A stretch of DNA of 64,000 bases from Mucor racemosus (Eukaryota > Mucoromycota > Mucoromycetes > Mucorales > Mucoraceae). Location: the NCBI GenBank assembly GCA_027405735.1, contig JAPEHQ010000001.1, positions 1,674,001 through 1,738,000 of the forward strand, written 5' to 3'. Positions 25,018 through 35,800 of this stretch are shown here, in pieces. The notes below the pieces were generated by a model. The model had not been told where the DNA came from and did not search any database. It saw only the letters and a program-made list of their open reading frames with translations. Both the position numbers and the translations under genes were made by a program. Positions within the stretch are counted from its first letter, which is position 1; every line of letters starts with the position of its first letter.

Positions 25018-25094
25018 TAGGGATGATGCTGTCGAGCCCAGTTTATATTAGTTAGTAAATTTGGCTGGCAAAACCCGGCTCAACACCAAGGCTA
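25018..25094. mobile_element. hAT-like miniature element, copy 2 (77 bp)
   Basis: It starts TAGGGATGATGCTGTCGAGC and ends CTCAACACCAAGGCTA, with a perfect 8-bp target duplication ACTTGGTG at 25010-25017 and 25095-25102. The core (about aaatttggctggcaaaac) matches copy 1. Inserted ten bases before the end of LTR G, it leaves the LTR terminus readable on both sides. Confidence 0.88.
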
Positions 25095-25154
25095 ACTTGG
25101 TGACATACAACATAGTATACGATTCATATTTTTGCCAATGGTCACTCTTCCAAA

Positions 25155-25378
25155 AAAAGCCGAACAATCTCCGGAAGCAGCCATCTAATGATATTTCCAA
25201 GCTTTAAATCTCTAGAAAAAATTACCGGACAGCCCGGACGCGGTTATTTAAATATTACAAGCAGCTATAAGATGCAGGTATCGAAATTTTATACAAAAAT
25301 TAAGGCTCGGCTGTATTTCTATTAATTATTCAAAGGCTTATTTTAAGTAAAGCATAAATACAACCTACAACATTGAAT
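25155..25378 (-). repeat. Dispersed repeat R4, copy 2
   Basis: Reverse complement of 4721-4945. Landmarks are ccggaagcagccatctaatg and aaattaccggacagcccgga. Its right end is interrupted by the 526-bp LTR at 25374, the site of which is uninterrupted in copy 1. Confidence 0.75.
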
Positions 25379-25899
25379 TATCCTTCGAGTTTTTCAATAA
25401 AATACAATAAAAAGAGACAATAATGTATCAGCTTTTCCAACTGTATCTCAAAACTAAAAGAAGTCTATCGTTTATTCAGATCTAAAAGTATGGGTCTTTT
25501 ATATCTATTTACTATTTACTACTGAGATTATAACTAGAGAACCAATAGATCAATATGATAAGTATTATCCATATTGATTCAGCAAATCCGAGATGTACCG
25601 TGTTAAATTATAGCCTTAGTTGATATGTTTCATAATTAGTACTTGTCTTGTTCTTATTTAGTTTGTTGAGAGCAGGTCCGTGCCCTGAGATCAATGTTTA
25701 TATTAATAGCGCCACCTATTAATGTGCTGCCATAAAATGAGCTAAATGTGCTATTGAGCCACATGGAAAAATAGAGTATCCGTAGTTGATACTTCCTTCC
25801 GAAGTATCGGCTATACCATGGATTTGTGCCAGCCACTATCAATGTATTTGTGTATCAGATTAGGATGTAGATTTGTAGAAGGTGACATGGAATACAACA
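25374..25899 (+). mobile_element. Solo LTR, 526 bp (family alpha), TSD AACAT
   Basis: It starts TGAATTATCC and ends GGAATACAACA, with target duplications AACAT at 25369-25373 and 25900-25904. The repeat copy at 4680-4740 contains the empty site. Internal marks (aaaagtatgggtcttttata; gtagaaggtgacatgg) tie it to LTR D and E, though its 5' end has diverged. Confidence 0.85.
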
Positions 25900-25904
25900 A
25901 ACAT

Positions 25905-26830
25905 TATTAGAATAATAACGGATTCAACTTGAAAAGTATAAGATAATACAACCGGATTCAAAAAAAGTCCATAACATCACAAATTTAAAGGATTTATATA
26001 TAAAAGCACAACGGCTGACCTGTGCTGCACAAGATGATTCTGTTGTGCCCAGGTGGGCTGCACACTATGGCCTGATGAGTTGTTGCGCCCACTGAATAAT
26101 GATGGCTAAAAATATAACAAGATGCACATGGGCACAACCAAAGAAACTGCATACGAGCATAACGAAAAGCCTGTATGTTCAGAATTATAGGTTCTGTCCG
26201 TGTGCATGATATTAATCCCATGTGTGCATAATAGTAGAGTTGCCCATAAACATATCATTAATCATTATCCCTATTTGCGTATAATAATAAAATCTGACCG
26301 TGAGCATGATGAGCTGATCGAATGGGCGCAGATTGGTTTGTACATGGGCATCGTGCCGTTCTCAAAATTCCCTTGTATTTTCTACTGGAATGGGTTTTTA
26401 AATTACATTTGTTTTTATGAATATGTTACGCCAAGATATTATATCAATCTCAAAGCTAAAATATGTACTAAATTATTTAATAAAATAAAGGAAAACTGTT
26501 ATGAAATGAAAGAGCACACTAAAACTAAAGAACTTTATTATAAGATCGAAACATATTCTTTATATTCACATTCTCTAATCATATGACTAGTCTCAAATGA
26601 GTCCATTTATATATATACATATATCCAATCAAGTCGAGGTGACACACACTAGTTCCACATTCCTGTATAAACTGAGCTTTATAACATAATACACAGAAAT
26701 GTAGAACTTAACACATCAAACTGTGTCGTAATCTTAACTAAGGAATGCATCCAGATCTGTGGATGCAACAGAATATAGATTATAGACAATACAATGCAAT
26801 ACGTTGTTGTTGATGTAGAGCAATACCAGC
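25905..26830 (-). repeat. Dispersed repeat R3, copy 3 (reverse, interrupted)
   Basis: Reverse complement of 3711-4710. It lacks the LTR found at 3912-4343 in that copy and instead carries solo LTR 26424-26770. Landmarks are gacctgtgctgcacaagatg near 26019 and cccaggtgggctgcacacta near 26048. Reading frames through it are incidental. Confidence 0.78.
26424..26770. mobile_element. Solo LTR, 347 bp, TSD GAATA
   Basis: The element begins TGTTACGCC and ends GGATGCAACA, with target duplications GAATA at 26419-26423 and 26771-26775. The homologous R3 copy has the unoccupied site near 3752-3762 (ctatattaataaaag on the other strand), fixing both ends. No coding capacity. Confidence 0.88.
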
Positions 26831-26939
26831 TTGATAGTTTGATATGCCTTATTAAACGGTGATGAAGAATATATCCTTGGAATACGAATGCAGTAAATTA
26901 CGAAGTTATTTACTAGAATAAAAAAATATAAAAAATAAA

Positions 26940-27620
26940 AGCAGTAGAAATACAATTATAATCAGCTAAAGTTTTTATTACAAAAGATTTCTGAAGAGTT
27001 AAAATAATTGAAAAGTATGAGGGTATTTATAGTGATTTGGAGAACTTAGATACCATCAGACTTGAATGGATGTATATTTAGTAATCTTCCAGTTTTGAGT
27101 ACATTGTTATTGATTTGATATTTTAAGGGGTAAATTGTGTAGAGCATTGACCATAAGGGATTGTATGTCAAGTGTGACAATATCGACCTTTTGGGAAATG
27201 GTTGTTTTGTTTATTTCTGTTATATCTATTTTATGTAACCTTGATTTTTAAGGGGTAGTTTTTATATGCTTGAATCTTATTTATATTGATAGTGCAACTA
27301 CGATATAGATGAGTAGTTGACTAAATTGATATCTTTGTTTATTATCATTATTGATTTGGATAGAATCCTGTTTTGATATATATGTCATCATTTGTGTAAT
27401 TGATTGCGCCATGATCAAGGGTGCTATCATCTACACGACATGTATGGTTCAAAAAGGGTATTTCATATTTTTAGCATGCGTTTGTTATTGTGTTCAATTG
27501 AAGCGTTTGTTTATTATCGTTGTTCACATTTCAAGTGGCATCATATTTTATGAGCGACACTTGGAATTTAGGTTGTTTTATTTTTATCAAGCGTTTTTAG
27601 TATGTAATTCCACTGCAACG
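26940..27620 (-). repeat. Dispersed repeat R5, copy 2
   Basis: Reverse complement of about 4950-5400, continuous from about 26940 to 27225 and resuming at about 27505-27620. The intervening 280 bp have no counterpart in copy 1. The sequence tttgtttatt appears at both edges of that insert, but no clean terminal repeats were found, so the insert is unclassified. Confidence 0.65.
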
Positions 27621-27649
27621 AAAACAAAAAGAGAGAAACAACACACGTA

Positions 27650-28915
27650 GAAAAGGGTTTTCAAAGCTTTACATTATTTAGCGCAAGTAAAAACCCTGCT
27701 AAATTATTGCTCATTTTAGCCAATGTATAAGCAGTGTTATATCAAAAGATACTAATATAGAAATACTCTGCTAAAAGATACATTTTATTAATTCATTGAT
27801 GCTTCGTATTTATATGTTTTCTAAATGGTTATATGATTATCAATATTATTAATGAATTGCCGGGTATTGAGGTACTTGATATGATTTGGGAACAAATCAT
27901 ATACAATGGAATTTGTGGAATTGGGAATCTGTGATTGTATTATTTGAATAAGATGTAGGATTGCTTATGTTTCATTGCTACGGATTGTTCCTGAATGTTC
28001 CTGATAGTCGCTGTTAATGCTAGTGGTTATGTATGACATTTAGTATGAGTTACTAAATGTCATGCCATGTTGGATTTCAATAGTTGTTCCTGGATTTCTA
28101 CATCTGGGTAAACTTATGATATATCAAGCAGCGTTACAGCACATGGACCATAAACTAAACAAAATAGGTGATATCTGTTATCATAGAAACATACATTTTC
28201 TACCAGAAAAACCGTCTGTTATATCATACATTCATTATAAAATTGTAAAAACGAGCCCGTAGAGCGACGCCGTAATTGAGCATAGCAAGATTGAACAGCT
28301 AAGTCTCTTATACTATGGTATATCTAAGTTTTAAATAAAAAAGCGTTTCTTTTTTTAAACTTTTCCTATATTTAACCACGTACGGTCTGAAAATTCAGTT
28401 TTTGTAGCGGACATTTTCGGGGCTCATTTTATCCTTACCAACACTCATGATTTTTAGCAAAAACCAGAAAAATCAAATTTTGATACCAAAATCAACGTTT
28501 AAATATACTACATTATGAGAGAAAATTGTAGGCATAGCTAATACGCATTTTATGAAAGCTTAATATTAAATGTTAACTAATGAAAATTTGTACTTTTGCC
28601 CCAAAAACGGTTTTTTGGTTAAAGGATTTTCATATAATACGTTGCAATAAAAATGTTTGTTATTTTTTATCAAGCAAATAGAGCGCTAAACTCTGTATAT
28701 GTGTATACTTTTTGTTTTTATAATTGGTAGTATAATTAACTCTAGATTTGCAAAACCAAAAAAAAAAAATTAAAAAATGTCAAAATTGATGATCTGGACA
28801 AGAATAATTTTTGAAATTAATATTCCGCTTATAAGCCTTGTAAGACTTAAAAATAAGAGATTTTATAATACTTCAGAACTTTTTCAAGAATTAATTATGC
28901 TGTCCCCACTTGATT
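27650..28915 (-). repeat. Dispersed repeat R2, copy 2 (interrupted)
   Basis: Reverse complement of about 1118-2000, split by solo LTR B at 27735-28126. Its right end abuts the LTR at 28921. The GC-richer patch gtagagcgacgccgta at about 28259-28274 matches 1740-1770 on the other strand. Confidence 0.75.
27735..28126 (+). mobile_element. Solo LTR B, 392 bp, TSD AGCAG
   Basis: It starts TGTTATATCA and ends TGATATATCA, with inverted ends matching at 9 of 10 bases. Target duplications AGCAG lie at 27730-27734 and 28127-28131. It is the sister of LTR A and lacks the 318-bp nested insertion, so it supplies the empty-site reference. It includes the 29-bp hairpin at 28034-28062. Confidence 0.9.
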
Positions 28916-28920
28916 CGAGC

Positions 28921-29452
28921 TGTTGTATGCCACCTAGTATCATACGTTTTCACCTTCTACGGTATCAATACATTTTACAATCTATTGACTACGACATGTA
29001 TTATAGTGCAAAGTCTTGATATCGGATATAAGAAACTCCTAGCGTACCAAGTTTAATCCAGTAATTACCAAGAACGCTTGGACCTCAATTATGACACCAT
29101 ATTATTTCATCCCAGCGGTTAATCAATCAAGTAGCTATCAAATCAACATCCAACAAGCGCATTTAGCGCAGCATTAAAACAAGGCAACTCACAAGCTCTG
29201 TAAGAACGTCTAAATAATAATTGATCCATTTCAATCCATAGAATACTATCAAACAGATCTAATGGTTCAATAATGCCTTAAATTACATCTCAGGATCTCA
29301 ATGTGAAATCAATATAAAAGGCCATGCTTTTATATCTAAATAAACAATATCTTGTTTTTATTATACAGTTGAAGAACTGATCCATTCTCACTCATTCTCT
29401 TTAAATTGTATTCTTTTTAAGTATTGTTTATCAAACCTGAAAATATACGACA
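28921..29452 (-). mobile_element. Solo LTR E, 532 bp (family alpha)
   Basis: On the plus strand it runs from TGTTGTATGCC to ATATACGACA, the reverse complement of the LTR D layout (TGTCGTAT..GGCATACAACA). Similarity to 7651-8194 covers its full length. The flanking pentamers (CGAGC and ATTAC) do not match, so either an end has rearranged or two LTRs recombined. Confidence 0.8.
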
Positions 29453-31746
29453 ATTACAAAAGGGTTAGCCCCCCAAGTTTCTGTGGAAATGGAGAAGTGA
29501 AAACATGATGTATTTTTATAAATTATTTTGTATGGATTGTTTCAGATATTCTTTGAAAATTTTCATAAAATCCAATAATGATGGTTCGAAATTGAGTTTT
29601 TAAGTTGCACTTAATGCACAGTAGAAGTACAAAGAACACATTTTGGTTTCATTAGCTAACAGCTGTTTTTGAAGAATTTTTGGATACATTTCAAAAAAAA
29701 AAGTCTTTTCCTCTGCTTGAAAGGAATTTAGTAACTGGAAAAATGCCTCAAATGAATTAATATTAATCCAAATGGGCTGAAAGTTTTAAAATATATACTA
29801 CAGCTGTAATAGTATCCAGCGATATAATTTTAGCATCCCATCGATTTGCTAGTTAAATTGTACGAATCAAACACTCAGTTTTCGTTAGTATATTCTGTGT
29901 CTAATGGCTCAGCAGACCATATTAAGATTAGATAATGCATCATTCTTAACCGGACGTCAAATCCAAAAGGAAAACAATAGTTCAGGAACCGAGACTCAAG
30001 TTAATTAAACATCAACGGAACCACAGTTCCAGCATGATATTCCAGCATGATATTACAGCATGATATTAAAACATGATGTTCCACCATCATGCCATATTAG
30101 TATAGTGATAACACCTATAATCCTTATCACAGCATCATCTCCCTCAATTCAATTAATATATAATAAACTGTAATGATTCACATTACATGGTGTTTCAACA
30201 ATAATTGCATGAATCAGTTTCAGTTGCATAATTTATATAAATATGCAAATGTTAAATCAGATATTGAACATTAGTAAAAATATCTGCTTTCTTCCTTCAA
30301 TATTAATAAGTTTAATCAAATAAATTTATTAAACACAACCATAACCGATCTATTACTTAATACATAGTAAGTAGTATTGACCAAAGTAATAGTCAACTAC
30401 AACTAGTTACACCAACAACCAGCCATATTTTAAAAAGGTTATTCTCACAAATGGCAAAGCAAAAATCAGAGGTTTTTGGACCAGAAGTCCAAAATTTTAA
30501 ACAAACTTTCAAAATTGAACATCACTAAATAATAACCACCATCATTATTTACCGATCAAGGAGCTCTGGCGTGTTCTAGCAGCTTTTTTTTGTTGAAATT
30601 AAGAATTTCCTTATAAAATGTGATCTACTACCCTTAAAAATAGCGTCGAAATGGTATCAATCAAAAATCAGCATTTTTGGATGAAAAAGCATTCTACAAA
30701 GAATAGCCATCAATTAGGATTATAATATGAGGACATAAAATATTGTCATATATATGCCATTTTACTAGTAATTTTATGATTTAGTATTGAGAAAAAAAAA
30801 AAAAAAGCTGTGATATGCGTATATATTATAAAGCATTGGAAACTATGCAAATTTCATTTTAAATGTAGTGCTTTGTCCTGCTTTCATAAAGTGATATATC
30901 GCAATGATTGAAGATCTATCAGTTGTGCGGGATATCATCAGAGTTAGGTTTTAAAAGATTTTTTCTACTCGTAGCAAATAAACTTTTAATTAGAGGTGCT
31001 ACAATCTTTAATATAGTATCCTTGGTATATTGCCATACTTTTTTAATGTATGGTCAGATTATAATAGATTGATGTGCTTATTTTTAAAATCAAAGGGTCA
31101 GATTCATTTTTCCCAAACAAGGCAAGTTTTTAACTCCGTTCCCGATATTTATTTTCTGCACATTTCTGGGTCACTAGTTTGCATTAAAGGAATTTATTAA
31201 ACCATCTATTGAACTTGGAAATGAAAAATTTTCTCAAGATATAATCTGGGACATCTCAAGAGCATGTAAATACTTTTTTTTTCCTAGTTGTTTAAGAAAA
31301 CTATACTACGCTCCGATTTTGAAATGTTGATGTAGCTTGATCTGGATTTTGATGATTTTCGTGATCAGAGCAGAGATATACGACAATGTTTCTTGAAACT
31401 ACAAGAAAAATGATTGTAATCAAGTTTATAAGGATATCTAGAGAGCAGCTATTCATTATGCAAAACGCTGATCAAGTATTGGACACATCGTCACGGTAAG
31501 TGACATCATGTAGTAGCTATATCCAAGTTGCAGGTACAAAGAATACAGCAATAGCGGGAATTAAAGAGCCCTGGATAATGAGTATAATCTCGAAATAGAC
31601 GTTAACTTACTGCTTCTTGTTGTTATTGTCGATAATCTACAGTTAACCTATTCACAATCACACATTGAAAGAGTAAGACATGGAGAAAAACTCTTAAAAT
31701 TGCTCAAACAATATTAACAAAAATAATCAAAAAAATAGAATAAATA
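29453..31746. other. Gene-free region with repeats R6 and R7
   Basis: Bases about 29490-29880 are a direct copy of R6 at 8395-8810. Bases about 29905-30180 (R7) recur at about 59440-59680 and include the palindrome GGAACCacaGTTCC-like segment and, at 30022-30090, imperfect tandem units of about 15 bp based on ttccagcatgatat. From 30200 to 31700 nothing beyond AT-rich sequence and a 15-A run near 30791 is seen. Confidence 0.6.
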
Positions 31747-32416
31747 ATGAACTCTCTTTTCCGTTTGACACCTCGTATTTCTTCTCAACAAGTTCGTTTG
31801 TATTCCTCTGAAGCAGCAGTACCCAGAGTTAGTGCCACACGAGGAGGGTAAGAAAAGAAAAAGAACAAGAAATTGTAAATGTTGGAATACTGAATGACAA
31901 ATATTTGCAGAGTTATTGGATTCCTTTTGGGTGTTACAGCCGCTGGATCTGCTGGCTATTATTATCTTTTAGGCGAATACAACAATGCTTCAGCAGCTCT
32001 TTTATTATCCGTTCAAGAACTTCAAGCATCTACTGATAAGGTACATAAAAAAATTAGCGAGATATTTAAAAGAAAGAGGAAATTCAAATCATGAAATGTA
32101 GGTCAAGGATTATGCAAAGAGAATTGAAACAGTAGACAGAGATGTTGCCAAATTGAAAGAAACCACAGCAACAAAGAAACAATTGGCTGATTTGAAAGTT
32201 GATTTCCGTAAATTATATGTAAGAATGCTCGAATCAAAAAAAGAATGCAATATGTGAAACTAATGATTGCATAAATAAAAAAAGGACACATTAAACATCG
32301 AACATCTCGAATTAAAAACTCATGTTTGGGGATTAGGTAAATGGGATAAATTCACATGAATTGGCAGGACAAGACGACTAACGTAATTTATACATGTAGA
32401 AAAAGACTTGAGTAAT
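31747..32416 (+). CDS. Small mitochondrial membrane protein of unknown function
   Basis: Five exons: 31747-31847, 31911-32040, 32102-32218, 32285-32336 and 32400-32416 (138 residues, all phases consistent). The N-terminus (MNSLFRLTPRISSQQVRLYSS) is rich in Arg and Ser without acids, as in a mitochondrial presequence. A membrane segment follows (VIGFLLGVTAAGSAGYYYLL), then a helical, probably coiled-coil region with regularly spaced Leu/Val and charges, ending HVWGLEKRLE. I recall similar uncharacterised fungal proteins with the same presequence, one-span, coiled-coil layout but cannot name a family. The last exon is only 17 nt; reading on to GACGACTAA instead would give a slightly different tail, so the C-terminus is the least certain part. 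Confidence 0.75.
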
Positions 32417-32818
32417 TCATCCACTGCATCTCCCATTAATAATAAACCATCTACAGATTAAATAATAAACTGACTATTTTTTTATCATGATTTGTGGCTT
32501 ATTTTGCGTAGTGTATTTGAAGGATGATATTCTCATATAGATAACAATCTGAATATCACAAAAATGGATCTAAACATTTTGCAAATCCCGATGCAATTTC
32601 TTTGGTTGTTGATTGAAACAAACTGCGTATAATTGTATTATAAAAAAATGAAAATTTTTTCTTGTTGAAAAAATTTTCAATGAATAAATAGTTTTGACAT
32701 TGCAATAGATACATCTTTAACGTTTTTGTTCCCTTTTATTCACAAAACTACCTTTTTGTGGACTCCCTCTCTTTTTTATTTTTCCCGCTCTATCCATTCT
32801 CTTTATTAATTAATCAAT

Positions 32819-35800
32819 ATGCCAGCTGCTGCTGCCGCTAAGAACACCCAGAGCGAAATCCAGAGTAAGAAGATGTCTATCGTCTCTAATACTCCTTCTG
32901 AGGTTGAGACCAAGAAGGCCAAGGATACCGTTACCAAGCTCGCCGCTGCTTCCGATGAAGATCGTGAGTCTGTCGCCGCTGAACTTGCTGCCATTGTTAA
33001 GGCTAACGGTGTTCTCTCTCTTAAGCCCGTTCTCGAGGTTCTCAAGAAGGATATTGTCTCCAAGAAGAATGCTAATGCTCGTGCTGGTGCCGTCGCCGCT
33101 ATCGTTGCTCTTACTAACGAAAGCCTCGAAGGTCAAGCTGAACCTTTCATTATCTCTTTCATTGCTAACCTTTTGGAACTCCAAGCTGATAAGCAAACCG
33201 CTATTAAGGATGCTGCTGAAGCCGCTGCCAAGAACCTCGCTTCCAAGGTTAACCCCCTTGTTTGTCCCTTGATGGTTCCCTTCATCCTTGAAGGTCTCGG
33301 TAACTCTTGTAAGTGGCAAACCAAGATGCTCGCTCTTGAGCTCTTGGAACTCCTTGCTAAGCAAAACCCCAAGGAATTCATTGTTGCTATTCCTGATGTT
33401 ATTCCTACCGTCTCCGACTGTATGTGGGATACTAAGGTTGATGTCAAGAAGAAGGCTACCGAAACCATGGGTGTCATCTGTTCTCTCGTTGACAACAAGG
33501 ATATTGAACGTTTCATTCCCGCCGTTATTGGTTGTATCAACCACCCCGAGAATGTCCCTGAAACCATTCACTTGCTCGGTGCCACTACTTTTGTTCAAGA
33601 AGTTGACTCTGCTACTCTTTCCATCATGGTTCCTCTTTTGGGTCGTGGTTTGAATGAACGTGCTACTCCTATCAAGCGTAAGGCTGCTTTGATTATTGAC
33701 AACATGTCCAAGCTTGTCGATGATCCCGATGTTGCCGCTCCTTTCTTGCCTCTTCTTTTGCCTGCTCTTGAGAAGGTTCAAGATGTTGTTGCTGACCCCG
33801 AGTGTCGTGGTGTCGTTCAAAAGGCCCTCGCTACTCTTCAACGTGTTGGTAACCCTTCCATTGAGATCTTCACCAAGGATCAAAAGAAGGCCAAGGTTGA
33901 TTCTTCCATCAAGGAACTTTTGCCCGAGAACATGGATGCTTTCTTGGACACCACCGTTACTTTCATGAACGATGTTGCTCTTACTCTTTGTGTTGCCAAG
34001 AACTTCTTCAAGGATGCCTGGACTTCTGCTCTTGCTCCTTATGCCAAGTCTTTCCTTTCTGCCGAAGATGCTGCTAAGCTTGCCTTCTCTGCTTTGGAGA
34101 AGTGTGAGGAAGCTGTTACTGCTAAGGATCCCGAGGAAGAGGATGATGAAGGTGAGGATCTCTGTAACTGTGAGTTCTCTCTTGCTTATGGTGCCAAGAT
34201 CTTGTTGAATCGTACTTCTCTCCGTCTCAAGCGTGGTCGTCGTTACGGTCTCTGTGGTGGTAACGGTTGTGGTAAGTCTACTCTTATGCGTGCCATTGCC
34301 AACGAACAAGTTGAAGGTTTCCCTCCTCGTTCTGAACTTAAGACTGTCTATGTCGAACACGATATTGATGGTTCTGAGGCTGATACTGGTCTTGTTGACT
34401 TCATTCTTGCTTCCGATGGTGTTGAGACCAAGGATCCCGATCAAGTCCGTAAGATTCTCCTTGAATATGGTTTCTCTGAAGCCATGGTTACCAAGATGGC
34501 TATTGGTGAGCTTTCTGGTGGTTGGAAGATGAAGCTTGCTCTTGCTCGTGCCATGTTGATGAACGCTGATATTCTCTTGTTGGATGAACCTACCAATCAC
34601 TTGGATGTTGTTAACGTTGCTTGGTTGGAGAACTATCTCTTGGGTCTTAAGACTGTCACCTCTATCATTGTTTCTCACGATTCTGGTTTCTTGGATCATG
34701 TCTGTTCCGATATTATCCATTATGAACCCAACTACAAGCTTAAACGTTATGGTGGTAACTTGTCCGAGTTCGTCAAGAAGGTTCCTCGTGCTGCTTCTTA
34801 CTACTCTCTTGAAGTCTCTCAAATCTCTTTCACTTTCCCTGAGCCTGGTCTCCTTGAAGGTATTAAGACTAAGGAGCGTGCTATCTTGAAGATGAAGAAT
34901 GTTGACTTCCAATATCCTGGTTCTGACAAGAAGCAATTGATGGATATTTCTTTGCAATGTTCTCTTGCCTCTCGTATTGCTGTCATTGGTCCTAACGGTG
35001 CCGGTAAGTCTACTCTTATCAAGTTGTTGACTGGTGAGATCGAGTCCGAGGTTGGTACTGTCTGGAAGCATCCTAACTTGCGTATTGCTTATGTTGCTCA
35101 ACATGCTTTCCACCATATTGAAAAGCATTTGGATTCTACCCCTAACGAATATATTCAATGGCGTTATGCTACTGGTGAAGATCGTGAAGAACTTGACAAG
35201 AATGACCGTATGCACGGTGATGCTAACAAGAAGGTCATGGAACAAGTCTTCGTCATTGATGGTGAGAAGCGTACTGTTGAAGAACTCGTTGGTCGTAGAA
35301 AGCTCAAGCAATCTTATGAATACGAAATCTCTTGGGTTGGTCGTTCTTCCGTTGATAACACCTGGATCTCTCGTCAAAAGCTTGAAGATATGGGTTTCGG
35401 TAAGAAGATTGCTGAAGTCGATTCCGCTGAAGCTGCCAAGATGGGTCTTAACCGTCCTCTTACTGCCAAGGAAATTGAAAAGCATTTGACTGATGTTGGT
35501 CTTGAAGCCGAATTCGCCACTCACTCTCGTATTCGTGGTCTTTCCGGTGGTCAAAAGGTCAAGCTTGTCGTTGGTGCTGCCATGTGGAACAAGCCCCATA
35601 TGTTGGTTCTTGATGAACCTACCAATTACTTGGATCGTGAATCTCTCGGTGCTTTGGCTATGGCTATCAAGGCTTACGGTGGTGGTGTCGTTATTGTTAC
35701 TCACAACCGTGAATTCACTGAAGCTCTCTGTAACGAAGTCTGGATGGTTGATGCCGGTCGTTTGACTCCTTCTGGTCACAACTGGGTTTCCGGTAACGGT

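Larger units (their letters stand above)
24175..25112 (+). mobile_element. Composite LTR G (family alpha) with three nested insertions
   Basis: It begins TGTCGTATATTTTC and ends GACATACAACA, as LTR D and E do. Three insertions interrupt it: a 70-bp miniature element (24198-24267), solo LTR H' (24495-24738) and a 77-bp miniature element (25018-25094). Subtracting them with one target duplication each leaves 526 bp, within the 526-544 bp of its relatives, which supports the reading. No matching 5-bp duplication flanks the whole. The part at about 24835-24898 resembles R3 (gacctgtgctgcacaagatg), so the LTR may be mosaic. Confidence 0.75.

Noticed and set aside
24154..25120. A target-site duplication for the whole of LTR G
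   Set aside because: The flanking pentamers AAACC and TAGTA do not match; the element is accepted from its ends and family length only.
26200..26586. 128-codon frame
   Set aside because: It runs from repeat R3 into the solo LTR at 26424, so it is an accidental fusion.
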